DNA from: Fibrobacterota bacterium
Lineage (GTDB): Bacteria; Fibrobacterota; Fibrobacteria; UBA11236
DNA length: 57,897 nt
Reading direction: 5' to 3'
Assembly: GCA_028287465.1 (NCBI GenBank)
Contig: JAQBPO010000029.1
Location: 1 to 57,897 of the forward strand
How positions within the stretch are numbered: the first letter of the stretch is position 1; every line of letters starts with the position of its first letter. Shown here one piece after another: positions 27,743 through 36,475 of the stretch. The position numbers were made by a program, and so were the translations under genes. The notes under the pieces were generated by a model. The model did not search any database and was not told the origin of the DNA. It was given only the letters and a program-made list of their open reading frames with translations.

Positions 27743-30151
27743 TCACTGTTTCTGCAGCTTGGCTTGCAAGGCACCCATGACCACTTCTATCAGGTAGGCG
27801 GGGGTGAATGGTTTTTGGATGAGTTGGGCGCCTTCCTCCAACAATCCCAGGCTATCCACTATTTCATCCGTATACCCGGACATGAAAAGGACGGGCGTAT
27901 CCGGATTCTCCTCCCGGAAACGGATAGCCAAGTCCCGACCGTTCACTCCCGGCATGAGGATATCAGTCAGCAACAGGTCGATGGAGCCCTTGGACTTGGA
28001 GCTGATCGCCAGGGCTTCCTCGCCGTTCTGCGCCTCCAGTACTTTATACCCATGGATTTCCAGGGTCCTCCGGGTGAAGGTCCTGACGATGGAATCGTCT
28101 TCGGCTAGGAGGATGGTTTCGGTTCCCAGGGCATCTTCCGATCTTGGGACTGGAGGGGGATCGACTTCGGCTTCCGCCCCTTCCACCCGGGCCAGGTAGA
28201 TGGTAAAGGTGGTTCCTTTGCCGGGAGCGCTTTCCACCTTGATGCGGCCGCCGCTCTGCTTCACGATCCCGTCCACCGTGGCCAGGCCCATTCCCGAACC
28301 CTTACCGAAATCCTTGGTCGTATAGAACGGCTCGAACAGGCGCGCCAGGACTTCGGCATTCATGCCCAGGCCATTGTCGCTGACCGACAACAGGACATGC
28401 TTGAAGGCATGGCCGTCCTTTCCGGATTTCGCAGGATCCTTATCCGTCACCCCGTTGCCGGTCGTGATGATGATCTCCCCTCCCTTGGGGAGGGCGTCCC
28501 GGGCATTGACGGCCAGGTTCAGGAGCACCTGCTGCATCTGTACCGGGTCGGCCCGTACGAGTCCGAGATCGGGCTCCAGCACGGTTGTAAGGCGGATGTT
28601 TTCCCCGATCAGACGGCGCAATAGGCTCAGGATATCGGTGACCGTGGCGCTCAGGTTAAGGATTTTCGGGGCGAGCACCTGCTTGCGACTGAAGGCCAGC
28701 AATTGTTGGGTCAGGCCTGCCGCCCGGTTTCCCGCCTTGAGGATTTCCCCAAGGTACTCCTGCATGGCCCCGCCCTGGGTATTGATCGATAGGCACAGGT
28801 CCGAGTATCCATTGATGGCGGTGAGCAGGTTGTTGAAGTCATGGGCGATGCCGCCGGACAATTTGCCCAGGGCCTCGGTTTTCTGGGCCTGCCGGAGGTC
28901 CTCCTCGCTGCGATGCAAGGCAGCCTCGGTCCGTTTCCGATCGGTGACGTCCCGGATATTGCATTGCACCACGTTTCCGGTACCGACCTTGTAGACATTG
29001 CTGACGAATTCCACTTCCTTCTTGATCCCGCCCTTGGTCAGCAGGGGGAGGTCGTCATACCTGAGAAAGCCTTCCTGTTGCAGGGTCAGGAAGGCCTGGC
29101 GGTTGGCTCCGATATCCCCGAACAGGCCGATTTCCCAAAGCTCCTTCCCTATCAATTCCTCCCCGGAATAACCGAGGAGCTCGGCGAGGAAAGGGTTAAC
29201 GTCCTGGATGCGTCCGGCTTCGGCGTCCAGGATCAAGATGCCGTCCTGGGCGGTTTCGAAGAGGCGCCGGTAACGGTCTTCGGAGTGCTTCAGCTTTTCC
29301 GCGGCCTGGTTCTGCTCGGTTACGTCCTGGAATTCCACCACGGTCCCGGCTTGCCTTCCCGCAGGCTGCAGAGGCGAAATGGAACAGGAGACGGCCATGG
29401 GTAGGCCGGTGCTGTGGGTGAAGATCTCCCCGAGATTCTTGATGGGCGATCCCGATTCCAGGGCCTTGGTCAAGAGGCAGACGGTTTCCGGTCCTGCCTT
29501 GCCGTCAAAGCCTTCCGGGTGGGCGACGTCATGGAGGGTCCGGCCCTTTACCTGCTCGAAGGTGCGGCCGAGCGCCGTTTCCGCGGCCGGATTCATGAAA
29601 GTGATCCTGCCATCCTTGTCCAGCAGGAACAGTCCGGAAGCTGCGTTGTCCGTTATGGTTTTGGTCACCGCATCGCGGATCACCAATTCCGCGGACCGTT
29701 CCTTTACCCGATCTTCAAGGTCAAGGGAATGCAGCGCTTGACGCTCACGGCTTTGGAAGGTTTCCGCCAAGTATTCCATCTTTGCCCGGAAGATTTCCGG
29801 GATGACGGGGACGATCAGGAAATCCACCGACCCAAGGGCATAGCCCTTCCGGATATGGGAGTCGGGCGGCTGGGTCGCGGTCAGGAAGATGATCGGGATC
29901 ATCCTTGCCTGTTCCAGCTTGCGGATCCGTTCCGCCAGCTCAAACACGTCCATTCCCGGAATGCGCACATCGATCAGGATGACCGCGAATAGCCCGGTCC
30001 GGATCAGGTCGAGTCCCTCCTGCCCCGTATCCACCTGGACGATTTCCAGCCTTGGATCATCCAGGGCGGAGATGAGATCCCGCCTCTGTTCCGGCGAATC
30101 GCCCACGAGGAGGATACGAATACGGGATCCTGATGCCGTATCTTCCTTCAT
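27743..30151 (-). CDS. Hybrid sensor histidine kinase: receiver, PAS, PAS, kinase, receiver
   Basis: This 802-residue protein has, in order: an N-terminal receiver (about 10-130, Asp61 in VILIDVRIPGMD); two PAS domains (about 160-285, SGLFLLDKDGRITFMNPAAE, and 290-410, DGILILDAEAGRIQDVNPFLAEL); the dimerisation domain with His437 in GGIAHDFNNLL; the ATPase domain (VNARDALPKGG, SDNGLGM, GSGMGLATVDGIVKQSGG); and a C-terminal receiver (about 675-800, Asp730 in LLLTDILMPGVNG). The first receiver reads VGDSPE where a pair of acidic residues is usual, so it may phosphorylate poorly. No membrane helix is present, so it senses a cytoplasmic signal. The 172 bases to the CheB-like start upstream-left hold no clear terminator. 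Confidence 0.93.
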   Translation of the reverse strand: MKEDTASGSRIRILLVGDSPEQRRDLISALDDPRLEIVQVDTGQEGLDLIRTGLFAVILIDVRIPGMDVFELAERIRKLEQARMIPIIFLTATQPPDSHIRKGYALGSVDFLIVPVIPEIFRAKMEYLAETFQSRERQALHSLDLEDRVKERSAELVIRDAVTKTITDNAASGLFLLDKDGRITFMNPAAETALGRTFEQVKGRTLHDVAHPEGFDGKAGPETVCLLTKALESGSPIKNLGEIFTHSTGLPMAVSCSISPLQPAGRQAGTVVEFQDVTEQNQAAEKLKHSEDRYRRLFETAQDGILILDAEAGRIQDVNPFLAELLGYSGEELIGKELWEIGLFGDIGANRQAFLTLQQEGFLRYDDLPLLTKGGIKKEVEFVSNVYKVGTGNVVQCNIRDVTDRKRTEAALHRSEEDLRQAQKTEALGKLSGGIAHDFNNLLTAINGYSDLCLSINTQGGAMQEYLGEILKAGNRAAGLTQQLLAFSRKQVLAPKILNLSATVTDILSLLRRLIGENIRLTTVLEPDLGLVRADPVQMQQVLLNLAVNARDALPKGGEIIITTGNGVTDKDPAKSGKDGHAFKHVLLSVSDNGLGMNAEVLARLFEPFYTTKDFGKGSGMGLATVDGIVKQSGGRIKVESAPGKGTTFTIYLARVEGAEAEVDPPPVPRSEDALGTETILLAEDDSIVRTFTRRTLEIHGYKVLEAQNGEEALAISSKSKGSIDLLLTDILMPGVNGRDLAIRFREENPDTPVLFMSGYTDEIVDSLGLLEEGAQLIQKPFTPAYLIEVVMGALQAKLQKQ

Positions 30152-30537
30152 ACCCCTCCCGCGCGTCCGATGCCCGAAGGTTCGGTGGGATCACAGGCAA
30201 GGGACAAGGAGCCGGCGGAATGTTTCATAATCTCCAATCGGGGCATAAGCGCTTCGTGAAGCCTGAGTCTCGCCAAGATACGTTCTTCTGGGGATCGGAA
30301 AAGAATTAGTCGAAATGGGTTTTGATACGGATTCCCTTCGCGCGAAGGTCCAGTTTGCCTACATACAACCGGTCACGAAGGATTCCGGTAGGAAGATACG
30401 ATACGAAACGAAAGCATGTCGATGCGGCCGGAATAACCCAGTAATGGGCATTTCCCGTGAGGAAGGGGGAATTCGTTTGTTTCCCTTTATCGGGATCCCT
30501 GGGGCATTTATCTTATCCCCAACCATGGAGTAACACG
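30152..30537. other. 386-base intergenic region before ppk2, with a 14-base palindrome
   Basis: No coding frame with a start and conserved character is visible. A perfect 14-base palindrome, CCTTCG followed by CGCGAAGG, lies at 30335-30348, about 190 bases upstream of ppk2. It may be a protein-binding site. I see no RNA gene. Confidence 0.35.
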
Positions 30538-31407
30538 ATGAAAATCGACATACGTGACTTCCGGGTCGCACCCGGAGGAAAATTCAGGCTCGGGAAATGG
30601 CCCACCCGGGTCAAACCGTTTTACGGATCGGAGGAGGAATACCATCGCCGGCTGGAAGATGGAATCGGAGAACTGGATGAGAGGCAGAAGGTCCTTTATG
30701 CGTCCAACCAGTTCGCGGTGCTGCTCGTATTCCAGGCCATGGACGCGGCCGGCAAGGACAGCGCCATCCGCCATGTCATGTCCGGGATCAATCCCCAAGG
30801 TTGCCACGTATCGAGCTTCAAACAGCCCAGCGCGGAGGAACTGGAGCACGATTTCCTCTGGCGGACCCAGATGCGCCTTCCGGAACGGGGCATGATCGGC
30901 ATTTTCAACCGCTCCTACTATGAAGAGGTGATTGTGGTGCGTGTGCATCCCGAGCTCTTGCTGCACCAAGGAGTCGAACCGCGCGCGCATGAAGCGAAGG
31001 GATTCTGGAAGGACCGCTTCCGCTCCATCAACGATTCGGAAAGCCACCTCCATAGGAACGGTACGCGCATCCTCAAATTCTTCCTCCATGTGTCCAAGGA
31101 AGAACAACGGAAACGATTGCTGGCCCGCATCGAGGAACCGGAGAAGAACTGGAAATTCAGCATGGCCGATCTCGAAGAGCGGAAGCGCTGGAACGATTAC
31201 ATGGATGCCTATGAGGATTGCCTAGCGGCCACGAGCACGGAGTACGCGCCATGGTACGCCGTGCCGGCCGACGATAAGAAGAACGCGCGCCTGATCATTT
31301 CCAGGATCGTTTGCGAAACCCTTAAGGACCTCAAGCTGAAGTATCCCGTATTGCCCAAGGATAAGCGGGCCGAATTGGATGAAATCCGGGCCTTGCTCAA
31401 GAAATAG
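30538..31407 (+). CDS. ppk2: Polyphosphate kinase 2 family phosphotransferase
   Basis: PPK2 enzymes move phosphate between polyphosphate and nucleotides. The 289-residue protein has the Walker A-like [19 protein letters not shown] (about 66-84), the lid and Walker B-like [18 protein letters not shown] (about 121-138) and the C-terminal [19 protein letters not shown]. The N-terminal region with [13 protein letters not shown] and the wording of NRSYYEEV fit the branch annotated as polyphosphate:nucleotide phosphotransferase, which phosphorylates AMP and/or ADP. The ATG at 30538 follows GGAG. It is a single gene with a long upstream region. Confidence 0.92.
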   Translation: MKIDIRDFRVAPGGKFRLGKWPTRVKPFYGSEEEYHRRLEDGIGELDERQKVLYASNQFAVLLVFQAMDAAGKDSAIRHVMSGINPQGCHVSSFKQPSAEELEHDFLWRTQMRLPERGMIGIFNRSYYEEVIVVRVHPELLLHQGVEPRAHEAKGFWKDRFRSINDSESHLHRNGTRILKFFLHVSKEEQRKRLLARIEEPEKNWKFSMADLEERKRWNDYMDAYEDCLAATSTEYAPWYAVPADDKKNARLIISRIVCETLKDLKLKYPVLPKDKRAELDEIRALLKK

Positions 31408-31537
31408 GCCTGGATCTCCTTGGCTTGGAAAGGTGCTTCGATAGGTTTGTACGGATTATCTAATTAATCGCCGTATCCGGTCCCTGAATCAGGATGGAAA
31501 CGGCCTATCCTCTTTGCGTGTGGCGAAGAGGAGGAAA

Positions 31538-32362
31538 ATGGATTCGAAAAGCACCCTGAGACATTCCGCGGCCGCATTCGCGATCATCCTGTCCGGCCTG
31601 GCGACCGGCCCATCAGCCGTCAAGGCCCAGACCGAACTGGACGTCTGGCCCATGGGCGTGAACGGCCCCCAGGCCTGGCCGCCCGATCTGCATAACCCCT
31701 GGTGGGACGCCGAGCATAAATATCCGGAAGGAGGACAACCGCCGCCCGTAGACCTTTTCGACCGCATCAAATGCCCTGGCGGGAGCAAGGTCAGGATCAA
31801 GAGCGCCAACAGCGCGCCCTGGGAAAACAGCCGCTGGCACCCTCCCGAATACGCCTTCGATGGCTATACCATGTCCCGCTGGTCGAGCAACGGGTCGGTG
31901 GACAAATGGCTGGCCGCGGACATGGGCGAGGCAAAGGCCGTGAACCGCGTCTACCTCGTCTGGGAAACCGCCTACGGCAAGGATTACGATATCCAGCTTT
32001 CCAATGACAGCGTCGCCTGGACCACGGCCAAGCAGGTCAGGGGCGGCAACGGCCAAGCCGACGTGGCGGATCTGGAAGGCAAGGGAAGGTATATCCGGAT
32101 GATGGGCGTGGCCACGGGCAGCCCATACGGCTATTCCCTCTATGAGTTCACCATCTGCGCGGCGGAGGGAAGCTCCGGTTTGCGGAACGGAACCCGAGAG
32201 CAGGGCGTCCCGTCCCCCCGATCGGCCGGGAGCCGGCGGATCCTGAAAATGACGGCGGAGGGCCTGCCGCAAGGTCTGGCGGTCCGGGACCTGGCGGGAA
32301 GGGAAACCATTCCGAAGGCCAACCGCAGCGGCCTTGGGGCGATCATCCAGGCAAGGCCCTGA
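31538..32362 (+). CDS. Secreted protein with F5/8 type C (discoidin) domain
   Basis: From the ATG at 31538, preceded by GAGGAGG, the product is 274 residues with a signal peptide (AAAFAIILSGLATG to AQ). A discoidin/CBM32-like domain spans about 95-215: the start PPEYAFDGYTMSRWSS, then VDKWLAADMGEAKAVNRVYLVW, DYDIQLSNDSVAW and GRYIRMMGVATG. These domains bind sugars or surfaces. The region before it is Pro/Trp-rich. The last 45 residues (GLAVRDLAGRETIPKANRSG) look like a shortened sorting module of type IX-like cargo. No catalytic domain is present, so this is likely a binding protein. Confidence 0.8.
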   Translation: MDSKSTLRHSAAAFAIILSGLATGPSAVKAQTELDVWPMGVNGPQAWPPDLHNPWWDAEHKYPEGGQPPPVDLFDRIKCPGGSKVRIKSANSAPWENSRWHPPEYAFDGYTMSRWSSNGSVDKWLAADMGEAKAVNRVYLVWETAYGKDYDIQLSNDSVAWTTAKQVRGGNGQADVADLEGKGRYIRMMGVATGSPYGYSLYEFTICAAEGSSGLRNGTREQGVPSPRSAGSRRILKMTAEGLPQGLAVRDLAGRETIPKANRSGLGAIIQARP

Positions 32363-32363
32363 T

Positions 32364-33989
32364 TCAATCCACCCGGAAGTGGAACATCATCATGTCCTCG
32401 GAGTGCTCGGCGATATGGCAGTGGGCCATCCAGCCTCCGGGGTTGCTCGCGTCCAGAAGGATGTCCACGGTCTCCTTCATCCCCACGAGGTAGGTGTCCT
32501 TCCAGGCCTTGTTCAGGTTGGGGATTCCGTTCACCGCCACGATGAGGAAGCGTTGGCCGTGGAAGTGGATGGGATGCGGCATCGGATGCGCCGAGGCCGA
32601 ATCGTTCCGGATGCGGATCTTGACCTTTTCCCCGCGCGTGAAGTTCCATGAGATGGCATGGTTCTCCAGGCCCGTATTCACGTCGCGGATGATCCATTCC
32701 ATGTTTTCCGTGGTGGAGACGGCGTTCATCGCGGCCATGTGGTCGCGCCATTCGATCCCTTTCGCTTCCGTGCTGATGGGCTCGCCCTGGGCCGCGGAGA
32801 CCTTCATCCCCGGCATGACGGACATCTTCCCCATCTTGCCCGTCAGGAGGATTTCCTTGGCGATGGGAACCTTGGGATCGAAATAGCCGCGCAGGGAATC
32901 CAGCCCGTGCAGGGTCTGCAGGCTGCTGTCCTCGGCCAGGAAGGTTTTTCCAAGGGACGATTCCACGGTGTCGGCAAGGACCGTCACGCGGCCCAGGATG
33001 GCCATGGAATCCGGATACCCGAAGGCTTTGAGCATATGATGGGTCAGATAGAAGGTTCCCGCCTTATCGAACCAGGCCTCGAAGATCTTCCTCTCCCCCG
33101 GCGCCACCACCGCGCTCGCCGCCATGTCGAAATATTCGTATTGCCCGTTGTCCGTGCCGGTGATCTTGATCTTCCGGACGGCCATGCCCGAATCCGCGAA
33201 CCCTACGTTGAATACGCGGGTGTTGGATGAGTTCGTCGCGTAGAACCGGACCACCTCGTTGCGCTTGACCGTCAGGTTGAACGTCGTGTCCCCGTTGAGC
33301 AGGAATACATTGCCGAAGCGGCCCATCATGGTATGGTCCGTTTCACCGAGCCTGAACGGAGCGGTGTGGGTGGCGGTATCCAGGAAGAAGTCGTCCAGCA
33401 TCAGGATCTGCTCGCGATCGACGGGCCGCCAATACGCCGGGTCGGACGGGATCACCAGGAAGTTGCCGTACAATCCCATCTCCTGGGACCAGTCTTCCCT
33501 CTCATGGGCGTGGTACCAATACAGACCGGCATCGGGGAATTTCAGATGGTAGGTGAAGCTGTCGCCGTCGGCGATGGGTACCTGGGAAAAATTGGAGGCG
33601 CCATCGAACCGGTAATCCATGCGGATGCCGTGCGCGTGCAGGGTGGTGGGAAAGCCGGTATGGTTCCTGAGCCTGATGATGACTTCGGAACCCTGCTTCA
33701 CGCGCAGGATGGGGCCCGGGATGCTTCCGTTATAGGCCAGCATCCGTACTTCCCGGCCTTGCATGGACTTCTTCACCGGGGCCGCATCCAGGACCAGGGT
33801 GTCCCCGTTTTCCAGGTCCTTGGTCACGGCCGCGCCCGCGGTCTCCAATCCTGCCGTAGAAGTGGGGTAATAAACCGGGCCTGGAACGACCGTAGCGGGG
33901 GATTTATCGGAGAAGCACCCGGAAAGGCTCAACGCGACCAAGGAGGCGGTAAGGCCCGGCAACCTCGTCAGGCGCGGCGTTCTCCCCAT
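32364..33989 (-). CDS. Multicopper oxidase, lipoprotein
   Basis: The ATG at 33989 lies one base after the previous stop and gives 541 residues with lipobox LSGC. All four copper-binding histidine motifs are visible: TLHAHGIRMD, YWYHAHERED, HPMPHPIHFHGQRF and WMAHCHIAEHSEDMMMF. The last carries the Cys and downstream Met of the type 1 copper site. Three cupredoxin domains of ordinary laccase-like layout are present. The enzyme would oxidise a phenolic or metal substrate with reduction of oxygen to water, outside the inner membrane. Its position in a secreted-protein operon, not in a copper-resistance cluster, leaves the substrate open. An ATG at 34037 lies inside the previous gene. Confidence 0.93.
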   Translation of the reverse strand: MGRTPRLTRLPGLTASLVALSLSGCFSDKSPATVVPGPVYYPTSTAGLETAGAAVTKDLENGDTLVLDAAPVKKSMQGREVRMLAYNGSIPGPILRVKQGSEVIIRLRNHTGFPTTLHAHGIRMDYRFDGASNFSQVPIADGDSFTYHLKFPDAGLYWYHAHEREDWSQEMGLYGNFLVIPSDPAYWRPVDREQILMLDDFFLDTATHTAPFRLGETDHTMMGRFGNVFLLNGDTTFNLTVKRNEVVRFYATNSSNTRVFNVGFADSGMAVRKIKITGTDNGQYEYFDMAASAVVAPGERKIFEAWFDKAGTFYLTHHMLKAFGYPDSMAILGRVTVLADTVESSLGKTFLAEDSSLQTLHGLDSLRGYFDPKVPIAKEILLTGKMGKMSVMPGMKVSAAQGEPISTEAKGIEWRDHMAAMNAVSTTENMEWIIRDVNTGLENHAISWNFTRGEKVKIRIRNDSASAHPMPHPIHFHGQRFLIVAVNGIPNLNKAWKDTYLVGMKETVDILLDASNPGGWMAHCHIAEHSEDMMMFHFRVD

Positions 33990-33990
33990 A

Positions 33991-34899
33991 CTACCGGTTT
34001 CCCTGGGACTCTCGGGCCGCAGCGCCGGATCCCGCATGCTGGTCCTTCCCCGCCCTGGTTTCCGTTACGCAATGGCCGGATGATTTCCGGCCTTCGATCA
34101 ATCGGCGTCCCCTGAGGTCATAAAAATACCGTCCCGCCCCGGGAAGGTCGGAGGGAAAGGAGCCTGTCCGGGCCGACCGGCGGATGCCCACGTGTTTCTC
34201 CCTCACCGCCGGAGCCGCTACGGGATCGCGCCCTATGGCCCGGAAAAAATCCTCCCATGCAACGCTGACTCCGGGCATGCGTTCGCCGACCAGGCCCTTC
34301 TTATGGATATGCCCGTCGATGATGGTCAGGGCCGTGGGTTCGAAAAAGCACCCATCCATCGGGCCGACCCCCAATTGGCGGATGCTGTCGTATTGGTTGA
34401 ACATGGCCACGAACGGGGTATCGACCAGGGGCGTATAGGTGGTGGCATAGGGGTTGCCGGTGAAGGCGACCCAGCGATCGACATAGGAGAGGCGTGAGAC
34501 GGGCAGGCTGTCCTTGAGGCTCCCCTGGATGGAAATCCATACCTTCTCGGTCTGGAAGGTGTCCACGTAGTAAGGCTGGCCATGGTAAAAGGTGGTGTCG
34601 TAGGTGAGGTAGTTGGAAATGCTGTCTACATAGGCGAGCACGGCGTATTTGGAGGCCTGGTACTCGTCGACCATCCCCTTCAACAGTTTTTCGCGGTAGA
34701 AGGTATCCACGAAGCAGCTGCCGAAATCCGCGTAGCAGGCGTTCTGGACGGCCACTCCATCGGAAGGATAGGACATTTCCACCTTGGGGGGGACGCTGGG
34801 GCAATGCGCCTGGGCGGAATGAAAAACCGGAGCAGCGAAAAACGCGGCGCCGGCCAGGAAGGAACGCAGGGATGGGAAACGGAAGGCCCTGCCTCGCAA
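33991..34899 (-). CDS. Secreted protein with short sorting-like tail, unknown function
   Basis: The product is 302 residues from a TTG at 34899 that begins two bases after the preceding stop. It has a signal peptide (LRSFLAGAAFFAAPVFHSAQA). Cysteines occur as CPS near the cleavage site and in ACYADFGSCF, and the mature part is rich in tyrosine and aspartate (YLTYDTTFYHGQPYYVDTF). The C-terminal region has GRYFYDLRGRRLIEGRKSSG, which resembles the Y-D-x-x-G-R-x-L start of type IX-like sorting modules. Central motif DGHIHKKGLVGERMPG is unassigned. It sits between the LVIVD protein and the oxidase and may be part of the same extracellular complex. Confidence 0.7.
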   Translation of the reverse strand: MRGRAFRFPSLRSFLAGAAFFAAPVFHSAQAHCPSVPPKVEMSYPSDGVAVQNACYADFGSCFVDTFYREKLLKGMVDEYQASKYAVLAYVDSISNYLTYDTTFYHGQPYYVDTFQTEKVWISIQGSLKDSLPVSRLSYVDRWVAFTGNPYATTYTPLVDTPFVAMFNQYDSIRQLGVGPMDGCFFEPTALTIIDGHIHKKGLVGERMPGVSVAWEDFFRAIGRDPVAAPAVREKHVGIRRSARTGSFPSDLPGAGRYFYDLRGRRLIEGRKSSGHCVTETRAGKDQHAGSGAAARESQGNR

Positions 34900-34901
34900 G
34901 A

Positions 34902-36302
34902 TCAGTTCCCGAGGACGAGGGGGGCGCTGAGCAGGAGGTTATCCTGGCTCAGGCGGACCACGTAGCTACCGGCGGACAGCCGGCCGTTCCGGAGGCTCAG
35001 GCTTTCTTCGCCGACCGTGGCGCGCCCGGGCTGGCTGAACAGTTGTTTTCCGGTGGAAGAATAGATGCTCATGACATAGGGTCCCGCCTGGGACAGGCGC
35101 AGCTTGATCGTACCATTGTCCAGGGCCCGGATCATCAGTTTGGGGTCGGCGTTCTTGCCGTTCGCCAAGGCGGTGACCGCGGGATCGAGCTTTTCGATGA
35201 AAAGCCCGGCCACGTCGTCCCCATGGATGATGCTTCCGGACTTGAACCAGGGGTAGACGCCCCAGGTGCCGCCGAAAAGCTCCTTGGAGGCGCTGGGCCG
35301 GTGGAAGGCGACTTCCTTCATGTTCACCGGGTCGGAAATGTCCACCACCCGGATGCCGGCGGTGTAATGGCCCACGAACATCAGGTTGCCCTTGATGTAG
35401 ACGTTATGGCCGATGATGCCCTTCACGCCGATGTATTTGCCCAGCAACTTGGGCGGGCTGCTCAGGGAGATATTGGTCAAATCCCAGGATTTGATGGTGC
35501 AGCCTGCGGTCTCCTCCGTGGTGAACAGGACCTTATTGTCCTCGGAGGGCCAGGAATTGTGGGAGATGCCCTTGGCCGGTTCGCCCAGACCTGGATCGAT
35601 GGCGTTGAAATCGATCACCGAAAGCTTGAGCGGCGTGGTCGTGGCCACGTTGGCGATATTCCAGATGGTCAAGGTCGCCTTGAACTGGTTGGAGATATAC
35701 AGGCGATCCCCGCGGGCATACATATCGTGGGCTTCGCCGACGATGGTGCGGATCAACTTGGGATTCTCCGGATCCTCGAGGGTGAAGATCATGACGCCGG
35801 CGGTGGACTCGTAGGCCACGTAGAGGCGGGCCGGGCTCACGGTCGTGTCGACGAAGACCGTATGCGCGGTCTTGAACCAGGTGGTCGGGCTCTTGACGAG
35901 AACGGCCGGCTTGCCCTGGTTGAGCGGCGACATGTCTATGATCTGCAGGCCGTCGGAATTCTCCTGGGAGACCTTGTAGATGTAATTGTGGTACCCGTTC
36001 ACCTCGTGCCAGATCGAGTTGCCCGTGGAGGGGATGAAATTGATTTCCTTCGGGGTCGCCGGCGCGGAAATGTCCACGATGCTGATTCCGCCGGGTTTGC
36101 GGCTGGTGAGGAGGGCGTATTCCTTGCCGGTCGCCCCGGTCCAACCCCATACTCCCGCCGAAGCCTGGGTCGTCCCGGGCCGCAGATAGGTCCCCAAGGT
36201 GGTCATGTTCTTCGATGTCTGGCCGAATCCGTCCGGGGAAAGGATCCCCGCGATTGCCAAGCCCAGAATCCCAATCGATGCGACAATCCGATGTCCGGCC
36301 AT
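34902..36302 (-). CDS. Secreted LVIVD-repeat protein (choice-of-anchor B type) with C-terminal sorting module
   Basis: This 466-residue protein has a signal peptide and repeats of the LVIVD type: GGISIVDISAPATPKEINFI, DGLQIIDMSPLNQG, VMIFTLEDPENPKLIRTI, and GIRVVDISDPVNMKEVAFH. Such repeats form a beta propeller on the cell surface, often in proteins of the choice-of-anchor B family. The end (about 395-466) is a clear sorting-like domain: GPYVMSIYSSTGKQLF, then RLSAGSYVVRLSQDN. The gene starts a leftward operon with the secreted protein and multicopper oxidase. Its promoter lies in a repeat-rich divergent region. Confidence 0.85.
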   Translation of the reverse strand: MAGHRIVASIGILGLAIAGILSPDGFGQTSKNMTTLGTYLRPGTTQASAGVWGWTGATGKEYALLTSRKPGGISIVDISAPATPKEINFIPSTGNSIWHEVNGYHNYIYKVSQENSDGLQIIDMSPLNQGKPAVLVKSPTTWFKTAHTVFVDTTVSPARLYVAYESTAGVMIFTLEDPENPKLIRTIVGEAHDMYARGDRLYISNQFKATLTIWNIANVATTTPLKLSVIDFNAIDPGLGEPAKGISHNSWPSEDNKVLFTTEETAGCTIKSWDLTNISLSSPPKLLGKYIGVKGIIGHNVYIKGNLMFVGHYTAGIRVVDISDPVNMKEVAFHRPSASKELFGGTWGVYPWFKSGSIIHGDDVAGLFIEKLDPAVTALANGKNADPKLMIRALDNGTIKLRLSQAGPYVMSIYSSTGKQLFSQPGRATVGEESLSLRNGRLSAGSYVVRLSQDNLLLSAPLVLGN

Positions 36303-36475
36303 TATCGTTCCCCCGCTTTCCTAGGGAAGGTAATGACAACCCCGGAATATACCAGACATATTCTAGAATAAAGGGTTGTCCCGCCGACAACCCGATTTGG
36401 GCTTTGACGGCGAAAAACGTCATTTTGTGAATATTATTTAGGAAAACCGGCCGATTCGGGCCTGTGGGGGCTTTC
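36303..36475. promoter_or_regulatory. Divergent control region with repeated 8-mers and a 12-base palindrome
   Basis: GACAACCC occurs at 36335-36342 and 36386-36393, and its complement GGGTTGTC at 36373-36380. The last two form a perfect 8-base inverted repeat with a 5-base loop. A perfect 12-base palindrome, TATTCTAGAATA, lies at 36359-36370 between them. The region separates the LVIVD operon from the barrel gene. The arrangement fits binding of a dimeric regulator, though the inverted repeat could also fold as an RNA hairpin in the barrel gene leader. Confidence 0.5.
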
